DNA of 64,000 nucleotides from JAJFUB01 sp964622325 (GTDB lineage: Bacteria > Armatimonadota > Zipacnadia > Zipacnadales > UBA11051). Where the stretch lies: positions 1 through 64,000 of the forward strand of contig CAZUOJ010000007.1 of the NCBI GenBank assembly GCA_964622325.1, written 5' to 3'. Under the pieces are notes generated by a model. The model was not told the origin of the DNA, did not search any database, and saw only the letters and a program-made list of their open reading frames with translations. The stretch's first letter is position 1. Each line of letters begins with the position of its first letter. The position numbers and the translations under genes are program-made. This document shows, one piece after another, positions 28,248 through 37,218 of the stretch.

Positions 28248-29363
28248 TTAGCGTGGCCGCTTCGTGCCGCCCGCCCCAGGCTGATCGCCATCAATCACAA
28301 TGGGCGGCCAGTCCGAAAGCGGTGTGAGCGTGAAATCACGCGTGATGACTTCTCCCGCCTTCAGTGTGAATCTGTCAAAGGCCGGCTCATAGCCCTCGGC
28401 CCACACGGACATCTGCAAAGAGCCGGCAGGAACATTCAGACAATAGGAGCCATTCGCATCGGTAAGGGTGGCGAAACGGAAAATCTCGTATGGGGGCGGA
28501 ACGATGGCGGTGGCGCCAGGCGGCACGAGATTGAGGATATGCGGCGGCGCTGGCTCGGGCAACGGCACCGGCCGCGGCCGCGGCTTCCATCCACGCTCTG
28601 CAAACACTTCCACCAGCGCCCCTTCCAGCGGCTGCACGCCTTCCGCCGTCTGGGCACACACCTGGCCCTGCACTGTCCCCACGCCCGGCTCAACCGCCGG
28701 CGCCAGCTGGAAATCCGCCACGGCGGTCGTGCCCGGCGACACCCACACAAACGCCACGCCCTGCTCCAGGCCCGGCACATTCACTGTCACTACATACGCG
28801 CCCTCGGGCACCGCCGGAATCACATAGCTGCCGCGCTCATCCGTAATGGCCCGCAGGACAAGCTCCTCCGCCGGGCGCGGCCGCACCACGCGGGACTGGC
28901 TTTGCCCCATAATGATAAATTCCGGCGCGCTGGGATCGGCAATCACTTCTACGCCCGCAAGCGGCGTCAGCGAGCCATCTTCTTCCCGCCGCGTCACCAG
29001 CCCCGCAATCTGTCCGCCCGTGCTGGGCGTCACGGCGCCAATATCCCTTGTCTTGCCCGGCTCAATATCCACGCGAATATGCACGCCAGCCATCCCCGAA
29101 CGCCCCACAAAGCTCACCGTATGGCTGCCCGCCGGCAAATTGGGCAACACAAACGAACCGTCCGCGTCACAACGAATTTGCAAGGGCTGCCCGTCCACAA
29201 GAATTTGATATTCGGCCGGATTAGAAGCCTGCAGCACGCCCTGCAGCGTCCCCGTTTGTCCGACAGGCGGATTGTCCGCAGAGCCGCTGCCGCCGCAGCC
29301 CCAGAGCATCAGTGCCCCGCCGCCTAAAGCACAACAAAGAAGAACATAATACCATCGCGACAT
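28248..29363 (-). CDS. Lipoprotein with carboxypeptidase-regulatory-like repeats
   Basis: 371 residues. The signal peptide ends LMLWGCGGSGS, a lipobox with Cys at about residue 23. Three or four transthyretin-like beta-sandwich repeats of the CarboxypepD_reg type follow, each with a G-x-V/L entry strand and a later A-T-x-D-x-x-G-x-Y/F-x-x-x-x-V-P-A-G pattern: CDADGSFVLPNLPAGSH, TDERGSYVIPAVPEGAY and TDANGSYCLNVPAGS. Such modules are structural or binding units on the cell surface; no catalytic domain is present. AAGGAG lies 12 bases before the ATG. No operon partner is clear, since the hairpin at 28183 ends its transcript. Confidence 0.8.
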   Translation of the reverse strand: MSRWYYVLLCCALGGGALMLWGCGGSGSADNPPVGQTGTLQGVLQASNPAEYQILVDGQPLQIRCDADGSFVLPNLPAGSHTVSFVGRSGMAGVHIRVDIEPGKTRDIGAVTPSTGGQIAGLVTRREEDGSLTPLAGVEVIADPSAPEFIIMGQSQSRVVRPRPAEELVLRAITDERGSYVIPAVPEGAYVVTVNVPGLEQGVAFVWVSPGTTAVADFQLAPAVEPGVGTVQGQVCAQTAEGVQPLEGALVEVFAERGWKPRPRPVPLPEPAPPHILNLVPPGATAIVPPPYEIFRFATLTDANGSYCLNVPAGSLQMSVWAEGYEPAFDRFTLKAGEVITRDFTLTPLSDWPPIVIDGDQPGAGGTKRPR

Positions 29364-29515
29364 GCTGCTTCGCTCCTTTCACCTTTGATTTCTGAAGCTG
29401 CTTTTGAGACGGCGATATAGCCTAAAATGTTCCCGGCTTCCTGTAATTTTTGCCAGGGACGAGCTATTCCTGAGGCTATGTCCTTCCACGCCCAGGATAT
29501 GCCCCGGAGCGCCTG

Positions 29516-29863
29516 TCAGGCGGTGGCGCGGAACTTTATGCCCGGCACTTCGGGCCAGACTTTGCCGCAGGTCACGCATAAAAGATAGCCCTTGGGCACG
29601 CGCTCGCTGTGATGCACCGTGCCATGACACAGAGGATAGGGGCAACGGCCTGACAGGAGGCGCTGGGCGCGTTCGGCTAAGCTGCGCAGCGTCGCCGCCA
29701 GCGCCCACAAAAAGAGCAATGCTAGAACAAGCAGCAAAAAAGTGCGCCCGCCGCCCAGGCGTTCGGCCGGCAGCCCAATGAAGCCTGCCCCAAGCAGAAC
29801 AAGGGGAATCCCGACCCGAAGCACATCTGCCTTCGCAATCAGCCGCAGCATCGCTTGCCTCAT
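29516..29863 (-). CDS. Small membrane protein with a C-terminal zinc-ribbon-like motif
   Basis: 115 residues. Two membrane segments (about 16-30 and 40-60) are followed by a cytosolic tail with CPYPLCHGTVHHSE and LCVTCGKVWPE, four cysteines in C-x4-C and C-x2-C spacing typical of a zinc ribbon. GGAGGG lies 7 bases before the ATG, which supports translation. A longer frame on the same strand (29379-29978) lacks such features and is treated as a shadow. No family recognised. It lies between the lipoprotein gene and a 330-base gap. Confidence 0.58.
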   Translation of the reverse strand: MRQAMLRLIAKADVLRVGIPLVLLGAGFIGLPAERLGGGRTFLLLVLALLFLWALAATLRSLAERAQRLLSGRCPYPLCHGTVHHSERVPKGYLLCVTCGKVWPEVPGIKFRATA

Positions 29864-30193
29864 GGCTCATCCCTCCACAGCCAGAGTTTGAATTGTCCGC
29901 GCACGCCTCGAAACTCCGCTTATTTTTGCTCCATTTTCGGCTTCTTGCGTCTGCCGAACATCGGCCGAATTTTGTCACGCCTAAGAGGGAAAAGTGCTCA
30001 ACCTCAGAGATATTGCCGCAAGCGAAGCTATGGCGTCAGGCAGCTTTCCAAACGCGAAGCGAGCTTTATTTTTTTACTTCAGGGCAACTGTATATATCCT
30101 CCTGTTGCTATCCCGGATGTCTGCCATATTCCGAGTTTGGCCTTGGCATTGGGAGCGCCTGCAAGGAACGCCCCTGCCAGCCTGCTTTGTGTG
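29864..30193. other. 330-base gap without a recognised gene
   Basis: It lies between the reverse tandem PurS gene and the zinc-ribbon gene. I see no ribosome-site-led frame, hairpin terminator or RNA motif; it probably carries the promoter of the zinc-ribbon gene. Confidence 0.4.
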
Positions 30194-30712
30194 CTACCAT
30201 ATTTCATAATCTTGAAAATGCGGATTGACAAGCAAGCCCTGCTCCAGAGATTTTGTCTCCGCAATTTCCTGCGCCACTTGCCGTGCCTCCTCCGCACTAG
30301 GGGCTTCCAGCACCAGCGTCCACAATTGGCCCTTTGTAAGGCCCTGCACGCGCTCTCCATAGCCCAGCCGGCCCTGCAAAGCCTGCAGCATCCCTTCCGC
30401 CGAGCCATCGTGGGGATCCGTGACCAGGACATGCACAACATGCCCGGCGTTGGCGGCGCCTGCCTGATGCTGCCGCATAATCTCATAGACATGCTTGTTG
30501 GGATTGACAAATAAATTTGTCTTTTCCGCTAATTCCCGGACTAAGGCCTCGGCCTCTTCCTCCGTCGCCACATTTAAGGCGAAACGATAATAATCCGCCC
30601 GCCGCAGCTCCTTGAGCTGCGTGTAGCCCATATTCCGCCGCAGCGCGTTGGCGGCAGTCAACGCCGTCACATCCGGAATTTTAAGCCGTACCAGCAATTC
30701 CATAATTTTCAT
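30194..30712 (-). CDS. Tandem PurS-like protein (two PurS domains in one chain)
   Basis: 172 residues. PurS is normally an 80-residue subunit that joins PurQ and PurL in formylglycinamidine ribonucleotide synthetase. Here residues 4-77 (LLVRLKIPDV to NLFVNPNKHVYEI) and residues 92-172 (VVHVLVTDPHDGSA to LLVNPHFQDYEIW) each show the PurS pattern: initial strand, G-Y-x-x-x-x-L helix end, E-E-A helix and a final L-x-V-N-P-x-x-x-x-Y-E-I. GAAGGAG lies before the ATG. purL and purQ are not nearby. It may be the purine enzyme linker as a fused dimer, or a diverged PurS-like protein. Confidence 0.77.
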   Translation of the reverse strand: MKIMELLVRLKIPDVTALTAANALRRNMGYTQLKELRRADYYRFALNVATEEEAEALVRELAEKTNLFVNPNKHVYEIMRQHQAGAANAGHVVHVLVTDPHDGSAEGMLQALQGRLGYGERVQGLTKGQLWTLVLEAPSAEEARQVAQEIAETKSLEQGLLVNPHFQDYEIW

Positions 30713-30812
30713 CTGCTACTCCTTCACAAAGTGGCCGCCACTTTCGCCCCTGTGCATTATTCTTTTCGCAAAAATTTATGTTTATTTTTTTATTTGAACA
30801 GGAGCTTCCTTT

Positions 30813-30841
30813 TTGGCAAAGAATGCTATATTTATTATATT
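30813..30841 (+). promoter_or_regulatory. Candidate sigma-70 promoter for the methyltransferase
   Basis: TTGGCA (30813-30818), a 17-base spacer and TATATT (30836-30841), 53 bases before the ATG at 30894. Both boxes are one base from consensus. Confidence 0.55.
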
Positions 30842-30893
30842 ATAAGCGGAAGCCCGCAGGATGTAAAAAAGAAAAAGAGCTAAAGGGACGCTT

Positions 30894-31544
30894 ATGGCGG
30901 ATTTTAATCTGAATATGGAAGCCGAAGAGATGGAGCAGCGGCTGGGCGCCGAGCTGTCCGAAGTCGTGAAATATGCCGTCCAGCTTTTAGAGCGGGCGGG
31001 GGCCTATACGGTTTTGTGCCCGGCCTGCGGATCCGGCGAGGACAGTGTTTTTTTGGCGCGGCGGGGCTTTCGCGTGACTGCGTTTGACATTTCCTCCTGG
31101 ACGAGTCGCCGCATTAATCGGATGGCGGAGCGCTGGGGGGCTTCTGTGGACAGCTTCACGGACGACATCATTAGCCCTCGCCGCCCCTGGCGCCGCTTTG
31201 ACGCCATCTTTTCGCACAATATTCTCCATCAGCTTTCAGCGCTCTATCGGCGCGTGCTTTTGCGCAATTTCCATCGCGCGCTCAAATTAGGCGGGATTTT
31301 GATTGTTTCTGTCCTGTCGGCCGAAGACGAACGCTACGGCTATGGCCGCCAGCTGGAGCCGGACACTTTTGATTTGGGCACGGGCGAAGGCCTGCATTTT
31401 TATTCCCTGCCCGAACTGCACGAAGAATTGAGTCAATTTTTTGAAGTCACGCAGATTGAAGAAATGGAAGAAACGCATTGGACATACGGCGGCAAGCAGC
31501 GCTATCGGCTGCTTGTGGCGGCTGCTATGAAAACTTCCGAGTGA
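30894..31544 (+). CDS. Class I SAM-dependent methyltransferase
   Basis: 216 residues. Motif I is VLCPACGSGEDSVFL (about residues 40-54) and motif II VTAFDIS; RFDAIFSHNILHQL and FHRALKLGGILIVSVL are post-motif strands, resembling TehB or Methyltransf_25 enzymes. The Cys-Pro-Ala-Cys-Gly form of motif I is unusual beside the more common D-x-G-x-G. Substrate unknown. AAAGGGACG lies before the ATG and a good promoter precedes it. It is divergent from tandem PurS and monocistronic. Confidence 0.8.
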   Translation: MADFNLNMEAEEMEQRLGAELSEVVKYAVQLLERAGAYTVLCPACGSGEDSVFLARRGFRVTAFDISSWTSRRINRMAERWGASVDSFTDDIISPRRPWRRFDAIFSHNILHQLSALYRRVLLRNFHRALKLGGILIVSVLSAEDERYGYGRQLEPDTFDLGTGEGLHFYSLPELHEELSQFFEVTQIEEMEETHWTYGGKQRYRLLVAAAMKTSE

Positions 31545-31890
31545 AATGCTGCCCCGCTTCTTCGCGAGGAGATGTGGCCTTCGCCCCCAGCCTGCGTGTT
31601 TCATTCCAGCTGCTTTGTATCCCCGCGGCCATAGGATTGTGGACGCTCCCCTCTTGTCGTGTAATAGCTTGTCGTGAGAGAGCCTCTTTTCAAAAGCGTG
31701 AAGCCGCCTTTTCCCGGCGGCTTCGAGCTGTGCCTTACAGCGGCTGCGTTTCCTATCCGGCTGTCCTGCGCCCCGCCTTAACAATTTATGACTGATTAAT
31801 CGCTCCGCTTCCTTTGCTAGGCGCTCCCAACTAAGATTGTTTTCGGGCTTGGGCAGCAAGCGCCAGGGCCGAACAGGGCGGCCCCTTGTT
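31545..31890. other. 346-base convergent gap with a hairpin
   Basis: No gene seen. A 9-bp hairpin (GAAGCCGCC at 31700-31708, GGCGGCTTC at 31716-31724) lies between the converging methyltransferase and aminotransferase genes. It lacks a clear T-run on the forward strand and has only CTTTT on the reverse side, so it is a weak terminator candidate. Confidence 0.4.
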
Positions 31891-33213
31891 TTAACGCCGT
31901 TGAAATAATCCGGCGCTGCCTTCGACAGCTTCGCCCTCGCGGCCAAAGGCGGCGATAAGCTCATCCGCATGTTCAGCGACTTTGCGGAACGCGAGCGCAT
32001 GCTCCTCAATGATCTGGGGCCGATAATGCTTGAACCAGGGAACGCTATAACACCATTCTTGCATTTTCTCCGTGACAGGCAGGCTGCCCGGCCCCTGGCG
32101 CACATCGCGATTCGCATGCGCAATCCGCGTGGGCTTGCCATGCCCGTAAATGTCCGCCTCATTGTAAAGCGGATGCAGATGCAGAGGGAAATTGCAGCCT
32201 GGACTTGTGGGGCAGCCCTCGGCATTCACAGCCTTGCAGAAAATAGAAACATGCAGCCCATCCAGCTCCTCAGGCCGATACAGCCCGTGGGCGGCGTACC
32301 AGCCGCCGCAATGACTGCCGGAATCCTTCGGCGGCCGATGGGCACGCAGGCCCGGCACGCCCTCCAGCAAATCCCAGAAATAATTCATCGCCTTCAGGAT
32401 TTCTTCCATCCGCTCCCGATAATGCCGCAATTGCACGCGCCCCACTGCCGAGGAGAGCTGATGCATGCGATATTTGTAGCCGCCCCAGGGCAAGCCCGCA
32501 AAACGCTTCAGCGTCGGATCCGTAAGCTGCCCTGTGCGCTCATAATGCCCCCAGGCCACCGCCCGCTCATACAAATAATCATCATCCGTCAAGATAAAGC
32601 CGCCTTCGCCCACTGGCAACGCCTTGCCCGACATCGTGCTCATTGCATTGATATGGCCAAAAGTCCCGCACAGCTTCCCTTTCCACATCGCCCCATGCGC
32701 ATGCGACACATCCTCAATCACAATGAGATTATGCTTCTCGGCAATTTTCATAATGGCATCCATATTGCACGGATAGCCGCAATAATGCACCGGAATGATG
32801 GCTTTTGTGCGCTCTGTGATGCGATGCTCGATATCATTGGGATCAATGCACATTGTGTCCCGTTCTACATCCGCAAACACTACTGTCGCGCCCAGGGAAA
32901 AAGCCGGCAGATTTGTAGCCCAATAAGTGAGCGACACGCTGATGACTTCATCGCCCACGCCAATGCCGGCCGCCCACATCGCCGACTGCAAAGCGGCCGT
33001 GCCCGTGTTGCACGCCAGCGCATGCTTGACGCCAAACCATTCGGCCATTTCCTTTTCAAATTCCATCGTCACATCCGTGCCGGACATCGCGCCGCGGCGC
33101 AAGACTTCCAAACACGCCTCTTCGTCTTCTTTTGTGATGATAGGCCATGTGAACATATCTTCCACAGGCGTCTGCACTGCCTTCGGCCCACCTAAAATAG
33201 CTAATTCCGACAT
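31891..33213 (-). CDS. DegT/DnrJ/EryC1/StrS family PLP-dependent aminotransferase
   Basis: 440 residues. The opening LAILGGPKAV and VLRRGAMSGTDVTMEFEKEMAEWFG match the family; CNTGTAALQSAMWA binds the cofactor phosphate, D168 in VIEDVSHAHGA pairs with the pyridine nitrogen, and K197 in MSGKALPVGEGG is the Schiff-base lysine. These enzymes aminate keto-sugars or, in related groups, act in deoxysugar or inosamine synthesis. GGAAGGAG lies 8 bases before the ATG. It lies downstream of the amidohydrolase pair in the same direction but 160 bases away. The sugar substrate is unknown. Confidence 0.86.
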   Translation of the reverse strand: MSELAILGGPKAVQTPVEDMFTWPIITKEDEEACLEVLRRGAMSGTDVTMEFEKEMAEWFGVKHALACNTGTAALQSAMWAAGIGVGDEVISVSLTYWATNLPAFSLGATVVFADVERDTMCIDPNDIEHRITERTKAIIPVHYCGYPCNMDAIMKIAEKHNLIVIEDVSHAHGAMWKGKLCGTFGHINAMSTMSGKALPVGEGGFILTDDDYLYERAVAWGHYERTGQLTDPTLKRFAGLPWGGYKYRMHQLSSAVGRVQLRHYRERMEEILKAMNYFWDLLEGVPGLRAHRPPKDSGSHCGGWYAAHGLYRPEELDGLHVSIFCKAVNAEGCPTSPGCNFPLHLHPLYNEADIYGHGKPTRIAHANRDVRQGPGSLPVTEKMQEWCYSVPWFKHYRPQIIEEHALAFRKVAEHADELIAAFGREGEAVEGSAGLFQRR

Positions 33214-33373
33214 GCGACTCCTTCCTTTCCTGTTCCTTATTTTCTTTGGATCCTGTTATCAAAATAATCTGGCTTAAAAACGCCCCTGTGGCTTCATTCG
33301 CCTCCAATTCACTTTCTTGTGTTGTATTCCTGCCAGATTTTTTAAATAAGACACAGGCATTTTCCAAGCTTTT

Positions 33374-34201
33374 TCAGCTTTTTCCGGCATATGTCTCCAG
33401 CCGAAATATCCGTTTGGCATTTAAGCCCAGAATCAGCCGCTTTTGTTCGTCGGAAAGGCGCGCCATGAGAATCCGCCCCAGGCCCGGGCGGGGATCTATA
33501 AACGGATTGTCTGTGCCCCACAGGATGCGTTCCGCGCCCACGCGCCGCACCATTTCGACAATGGCGTCATAATACAGGCCTGAGCCTGTTGTGTCCAGCA
33601 TAATGTTGGGATATTGCTGCGCTAAGGCGCAATTAGTGTCAATCGCCGCCCAGCCGCTGGCCGCATGCCCAATGATAAATGTGACACGGGGGAAACGCTT
33701 GGCCAGCGCCGGCAATGTCTCCTCGCCGTCGATTTTGCTGCCTGTCCAATTATGCGACAAAATGGGCCGCTCTTTTTCCTGACAATATTCAAATACAGGA
33801 TAATAATGGGGATGATTGGCGTCGGCTTGATGGCAGGCGGGATGCAGCTTAAAGCCCACAATGCCGCCATGTGTGTCCCAATAGGCGATTTCGGCTTCTA
33901 TTTCCTCCCGGGGATAATTGGGATTAATCGTTACATAAGGCACAAGCCGCCCGGGATATTGCGCCGCTGCAGCATAGGCGGCGCGATTTCCGCGCCGATA
34001 ATCCGGCCCAATGCAAATATGAGGGGCAATTATCGTGACATCAATGCCCAGCAAATCCATAGCGTGGATCATGGATTCCGGCGTTCCCTGCTCGGGAATG
34101 TGAAAATTGTGCCAGGGCCCCATATGTCCGTGCGCATCCACGATAAATTCATTTTGCAAGGGCTCGCCTTTCAGGCAAGCAGTTCGCAAATCCCCGCTCA
34201 C
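33374..34201 (-). CDS. Amidohydrolase family metal-dependent hydrolase
   Basis: 275-residue TIM-barrel hydrolase of the amidohydrolase_2 group. Metal ligands: FIVDAHGHMG near residue 22 (D-x-H-x-H), GFKLHPACH in mid-chain, LSHNW, FIIGHAASG and ILWGTDNPF with the final Asp. These enzymes hydrolyse or decarboxylate small cyclic substrates. The GTG at 34201 is preferred because AAGGAGG lies exactly 7 bases before it; an ATG at 34222 lacks a comparable site. It is 41 bases after the second amidohydrolase-like gene, so the pair forms an operon. Confidence 0.8.
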   Translation of the reverse strand: MSGDLRTACLKGEPLQNEFIVDAHGHMGPWHNFHIPEQGTPESMIHAMDLLGIDVTIIAPHICIGPDYRRGNRAAYAAAAQYPGRLVPYVTINPNYPREEIEAEIAYWDTHGGIVGFKLHPACHQADANHPHYYPVFEYCQEKERPILSHNWTGSKIDGEETLPALAKRFPRVTFIIGHAASGWAAIDTNCALAQQYPNIMLDTTGSGLYYDAIVEMVRRVGAERILWGTDNPFIDPRPGLGRILMARLSDEQKRLILGLNAKRIFRLETYAGKS

Positions 34202-34242
34202 AGGCCTGCCTCCTTTTTCCATCTCTTTTATTCCTAAGACTT

Positions 34243-35016
34243 TTATTCCCCTGCCACGCCCAACAATCGGGCCAGATTCCCGCCGGCAATCAGCTGTTTG
34301 CTTTCCCAGGGCAATTCGGCGTATGTAATTTGCGCTATAGGCCCTCCGCCGTCCAAAAGCGGCAGGCCTGTGCCAAACACAAGCCGTTCGGGCCCAAAGC
34401 GCCGACACACATCCTCCAGCCCCCGCATAATTTGATATGTGGCTATTTCTAAATATAAATTATCGTGCTTTTCCCACAGGGGATAAATGTAGCGATTTAT
34501 CCGATAAGAGGTGGCTAATAAAATGACAGGCAAGGACGGATATGTGTGGAGGATGTGGGCTAATTCATTCCATTCAATTTGCGCCAATTCTATCAGCAAG
34601 GGAATCTGAAAATCCGCCAGGGCCTGGAGCGTGGGGCCCAGGCACCAATCACTGAATACATATTGATGGGCTTTCGGATATGCCCGGGCCGCGCCATGGA
34701 ACTGCTTGATTTGCTTTGCCAAGGCTTGGGGCGGAGGCATTTCCGCTGTAGCATGAGGCAGCACCACAAAGCAGGGAAACAGGCGCTCGCAGCCCTGAAT
34801 CTCTTCGAGCAGTTGCTGATTGCCGCTGGGGGCGTCCCATTCCACGGCAAAGGCATGATACACAAGCGCCCGCTCTATGCCCAAATAATCCATTTCCGCC
34901 AGCAGTCCCGGCACCTCTAAAATATGCTCCGGCCGCACAACGCTTGCGCGCCCCACGCGCATATTGCAATCAAAAAAGGAGAGCGCCTTCGGCCTGTCGC
35001 CTGCAGGCTCTGTCAT
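34243..35016 (-). CDS. Amidohydrolase-like protein without the metal-binding D-x-H-x-H
   Basis: 257 residues. Overall pattern follows the amidohydrolase_2 fold: a long helix ending LLAEMDYLGIERALVYH, a strand VILLATSYRINRYIY, and a terminal FGPERLVFGTGLPLLDGG that parallels the ILWGTDNPF of its neighbour. Yet the first strand reads FFDCNMRVG in place of D-x-H-x-H, and the later G-H-x-x motif is also lost, so metal catalysis is doubtful. It may be a regulatory or structural partner of the intact enzyme encoded just downstream. ATG at 35016 is chosen for GGAGG eight bases upstream; a TTG at 35055 has none. Confidence 0.66.
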   Translation of the reverse strand: MTEPAGDRPKALSFFDCNMRVGRASVVRPEHILEVPGLLAEMDYLGIERALVYHAFAVEWDAPSGNQQLLEEIQGCERLFPCFVVLPHATAEMPPPQALAKQIKQFHGAARAYPKAHQYVFSDWCLGPTLQALADFQIPLLIELAQIEWNELAHILHTYPSLPVILLATSYRINRYIYPLWEKHDNLYLEIATYQIMRGLEDVCRRFGPERLVFGTGLPLLDGGGPIAQITYAELPWESKQLIAGGNLARLLGVAGE

Positions 35017-35245
35017 CACAGTAGCCTCCGAAAGAAAGACTTTGCTCGATTCCAATTCATTTTTGTGGGCATGTATTTAATTCGCTGCCGAAAACACAAA
35101 GCCTTCCTTTATGGACGCCTAATGATTACAATAATTCTGTCCAAAGCCTGAAAACGAGCTTTCCCTTTGTTTCTGCTTTTTACAGTCTGAGCGTGGCAAA
35201 ATGTCTGGAAAACTTTAAAGCCATTTGCACAAAGGAGGCCTAAAT

Positions 35246-35833
35246 ATGGCTAAGAAAGTAGTTGCTTTGCTCGGCAGCCCGCGTCCCCAAAGCAACAGCA
35301 CAGCCCTGGCGCAAATTTTTATGAAAACTGCTACGGAGCTCGGCGCGGAATGTCAGGCTTTTTCGCTGTACAAAATGAAATATAGCGGCTGCATAGCCTG
35401 CCGTGGCTGCAAAACAACATCCGAAGAATGTGTGCTGCGGGATGATTTGACAGAAGCGCTGCGCGCCATTCGGGACGCTGATGTGTTGATATTGGCTTCG
35501 CCTGTCTATTTTGGGCAGATTACAGGGCCTTTGAAGTGCGCCTATGATCGGATGTATTCCTTTTTGCCGCCGACATATGTGAAGCCCGAAGGGCCCCGAA
35601 CGCGCTTGGCGCCCGGCAAGCATTGTGTGATTATCCTCACACAGGGCAGCCCCAATCCAGAAGATCATGCCGATGTCGCCAAGCCCTATGAGCATTTTTG
35701 CAGCCCCCGCTGGCTGGGCTTTGAGCAAACACATATAATACGGGGGCTGGGCCTGGGCGCGCCTGGCGACGCCGAAGCCAACACGGAATTGTGCCAGCAA
35801 GTGGAGACGCTGGCGCGGCAGCTTTTAGCATAA
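35246..35833 (+). CDS. Flavodoxin-fold NAD(P)H-dependent FMN reductase
   Basis: 195 residues. LLGSPRPQSNSTALA (residues 8-22) is the FMN phosphate loop, and ASPVYFGQITGPLKCAYDRM the second flavin loop. CIACRGCKTTSEECVLRDD (near residue 46) is the cysteine-rich insertion found in many anaerobe iron-sulfur flavoprotein-like reductases, but it may be only a structural motif. It would reduce quinones, metals or flavins in the cytosol. AAAGGAGG lies 9 bases before the ATG at 35246. It stands alone, divergent from the amidohydrolase pair, with a terminator-like hairpin at 36004 between it and the next forward gene. Confidence 0.82.
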   Translation: MAKKVVALLGSPRPQSNSTALAQIFMKTATELGAECQAFSLYKMKYSGCIACRGCKTTSEECVLRDDLTEALRAIRDADVLILASPVYFGQITGPLKCAYDRMYSFLPPTYVKPEGPRTRLAPGKHCVIILTQGSPNPEDHADVAKPYEHFCSPRWLGFEQTHIIRGLGLGAPGDAEANTELCQQVETLARQLLA

Positions 35834-36003
35834 GCGGCTCTTTTATTTGCATTTGTTTGTTTATTTGTTTGTTGTTTGTATGTAAGGAAAAGGCGCGAAG
35901 GATTTTCGTTCAATCTTTGCGCATATAATACGCTTGGGCAATGCCCCAAATCTAGCTCTGTGGCGAAGAAGCGCCGTTTATTCTACCATAAAATAAAATG
36001 ATT
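35834..36003. other. Noncoding stretch with a TTTG/TTTA-rich tract
   Basis: No gene. 35841-35880 is a run of TTTG and TTTA units (such as ATTTGTTTGTTTATTTG), a short degenerate tetranucleotide repeat just past the stop of the flavodoxin-fold gene. Confidence 0.5.
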
Positions 36004-36050
36004 AAAGCCCTCGTGTGTTCTGGCACAAAGAGGGCTTTCTCTTTTTATTT
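36004..36050 (+). terminator. Rho-independent terminator
   Basis: AAAGCCCTC (36004-36012) pairs with GAGGGCTTT (36030-36038), loop of 17 bases, followed by CTCTTTTTATTT. It separates the flavodoxin-fold gene from the Gfo/Idh gene, whose leader follows. Confidence 0.75.
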
Positions 36051-36171
36051 GCTCTTCAAAATATATTCAGCAGGAATTCGTTAAATGGATAAAGAAAAAT
36101 GCAAAAGCAAAATTTTTTGCCTGAGAGCTATAAAAAGAAGCTGCAAGTTCAGCAAAGAGGAGGACTGACAA

Positions 36172-37218
36172 ATGGCTAAAAAGCTACGCGTGGGAGTCAT
36201 TGGCAGCGGCGCGATTTTTCAGGGCGCCCATCTGCCGGGCTGGCTCGCTCTTCCGGATGTGGAGATCGTGGCCTTAGCCGATGTGCGCGAAGAAGCGTTG
36301 GAGAGCACACTGGCGAAGCTTCCCAACGCTGAGAATGTCAAGACATTTTTGGATTATCGCCAGATGCTCCGAGATGTGCCTCTGGACATTGTGGATATCT
36401 GCACGCCTAACTGTTATCATTGCCAGCCGACAATTGACGCCTTCGCCGCGGGCTGTCATGTCATCGTGGAAAAGCCCTGCGCCACCTCTGTGGCGGAAGT
36501 CAAGCGCATGATTGCCGCGGGCCATGAGGCGAATCGGCTGTTAATGGTCGCCCAATCCCTGCGCTTTACGGATGCGCATATTGCTCTAAAGAAATGGGTG
36601 GACGCCGGCCTCGTGGGCGACATCTATTACGGGCGGCTGAGCCTGCTTAGGCCCCGGGGCGTGCCGCATTGGGGCGAATTTATCGTCAAGGAAAAATCGG
36701 CAGGCGGGCCCTGCTATGATCTGGCCGTGCATATTATTGATCTGGCCTTATATCTGATGGGCCATCCCGAGCCTGTGAGCGTGTCGGCCAATTATTGGCT
36801 GGAGATTTCCAATAAGCCCTCGATTATGAAGCATGATCCAAAGCGCTATACAGTGCCTGACGAGCTGGCCGCCGGCTATATCCGCTTTGCTAATGGCGCC
36901 GGGATTATCTTTGAGACAAGCTGGGCCGTTAATGCCCCCGAAGGGACCTATAATATCTTTTTGGCGGGCACAAAAGGCGGAATTATCAACAATCCGCCCA
37001 CGCTTGTGCGCGAGGAAGCCGGCCTGCTCACGAATACAACGATTCAAGTCAATCCGGATGCCGGCATTGCCTCCCATTCAGAAGAGATTCGCCTGTTTGT
37101 AGAGGCTATCCGCAAAGGGCTTCCCTCCCCTGTGCCGGGCGAGCAAGCGCTGCTGACACAGCGGATTCTGGATGGCATATACAAATCTTCGGAAAAAGGC
37201 AAGGAAGTACGCGTATAA
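36172..37218 (+). CDS. Gfo/Idh/MocA family oxidoreductase
   Basis: 348 residues. The N-terminal Rossmann motif is VGVIGSGAIFQGAH (residues 7-20), then DICTPNCYH and VIVEKPCATS (the EKP of the family) and the C-terminal domain with GGPCYDLAVHIIDLALYLMG, which holds the catalytic His. It oxidises or reduces a sugar or inositol with NAD(P). Sequence is clearly different from the paralogue at 9243. GAGGAGG lies 9 bases before the ATG. It is followed by 194 noncoding bases with only a weak hairpin (37270-37288). Confidence 0.86.
   Translation: MAKKLRVGVIGSGAIFQGAHLPGWLALPDVEIVALADVREEALESTLAKLPNAENVKTFLDYRQMLRDVPLDIVDICTPNCYHCQPTIDAFAAGCHVIVEKPCATSVAEVKRMIAAGHEANRLLMVAQSLRFTDAHIALKKWVDAGLVGDIYYGRLSLLRPRGVPHWGEFIVKEKSAGGPCYDLAVHIIDLALYLMGHPEPVSVSANYWLEISNKPSIMKHDPKRYTVPDELAAGYIRFANGAGIIFETSWAVNAPEGTYNIFLAGTKGGIINNPPTLVREEAGLLTNTTIQVNPDAGIASHSEEIRLFVEAIRKGLPSPVPGEQALLTQRILDGIYKSSEKGKEVRV

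Noticed and set aside
29379..29978. A 199-codon reverse frame overlapping the zinc-ribbon gene
   Set aside because: It lacks a ribosome site and membrane or Cys patterns, while the alternative frame has both.
31969..33195. A 408-codon forward frame opposite the DegT aminotransferase
   Set aside because: Shadow of a gene with an intact PLP lysine motif; no ribosome site and no recognisable fold.
35841..35880. The TTTG/TTTA tract as a phase-variable repeat
   Set aside because: It lies after a stop codon and in front of a terminator, is degenerate, and cannot shift a reading frame or a promoter spacing.
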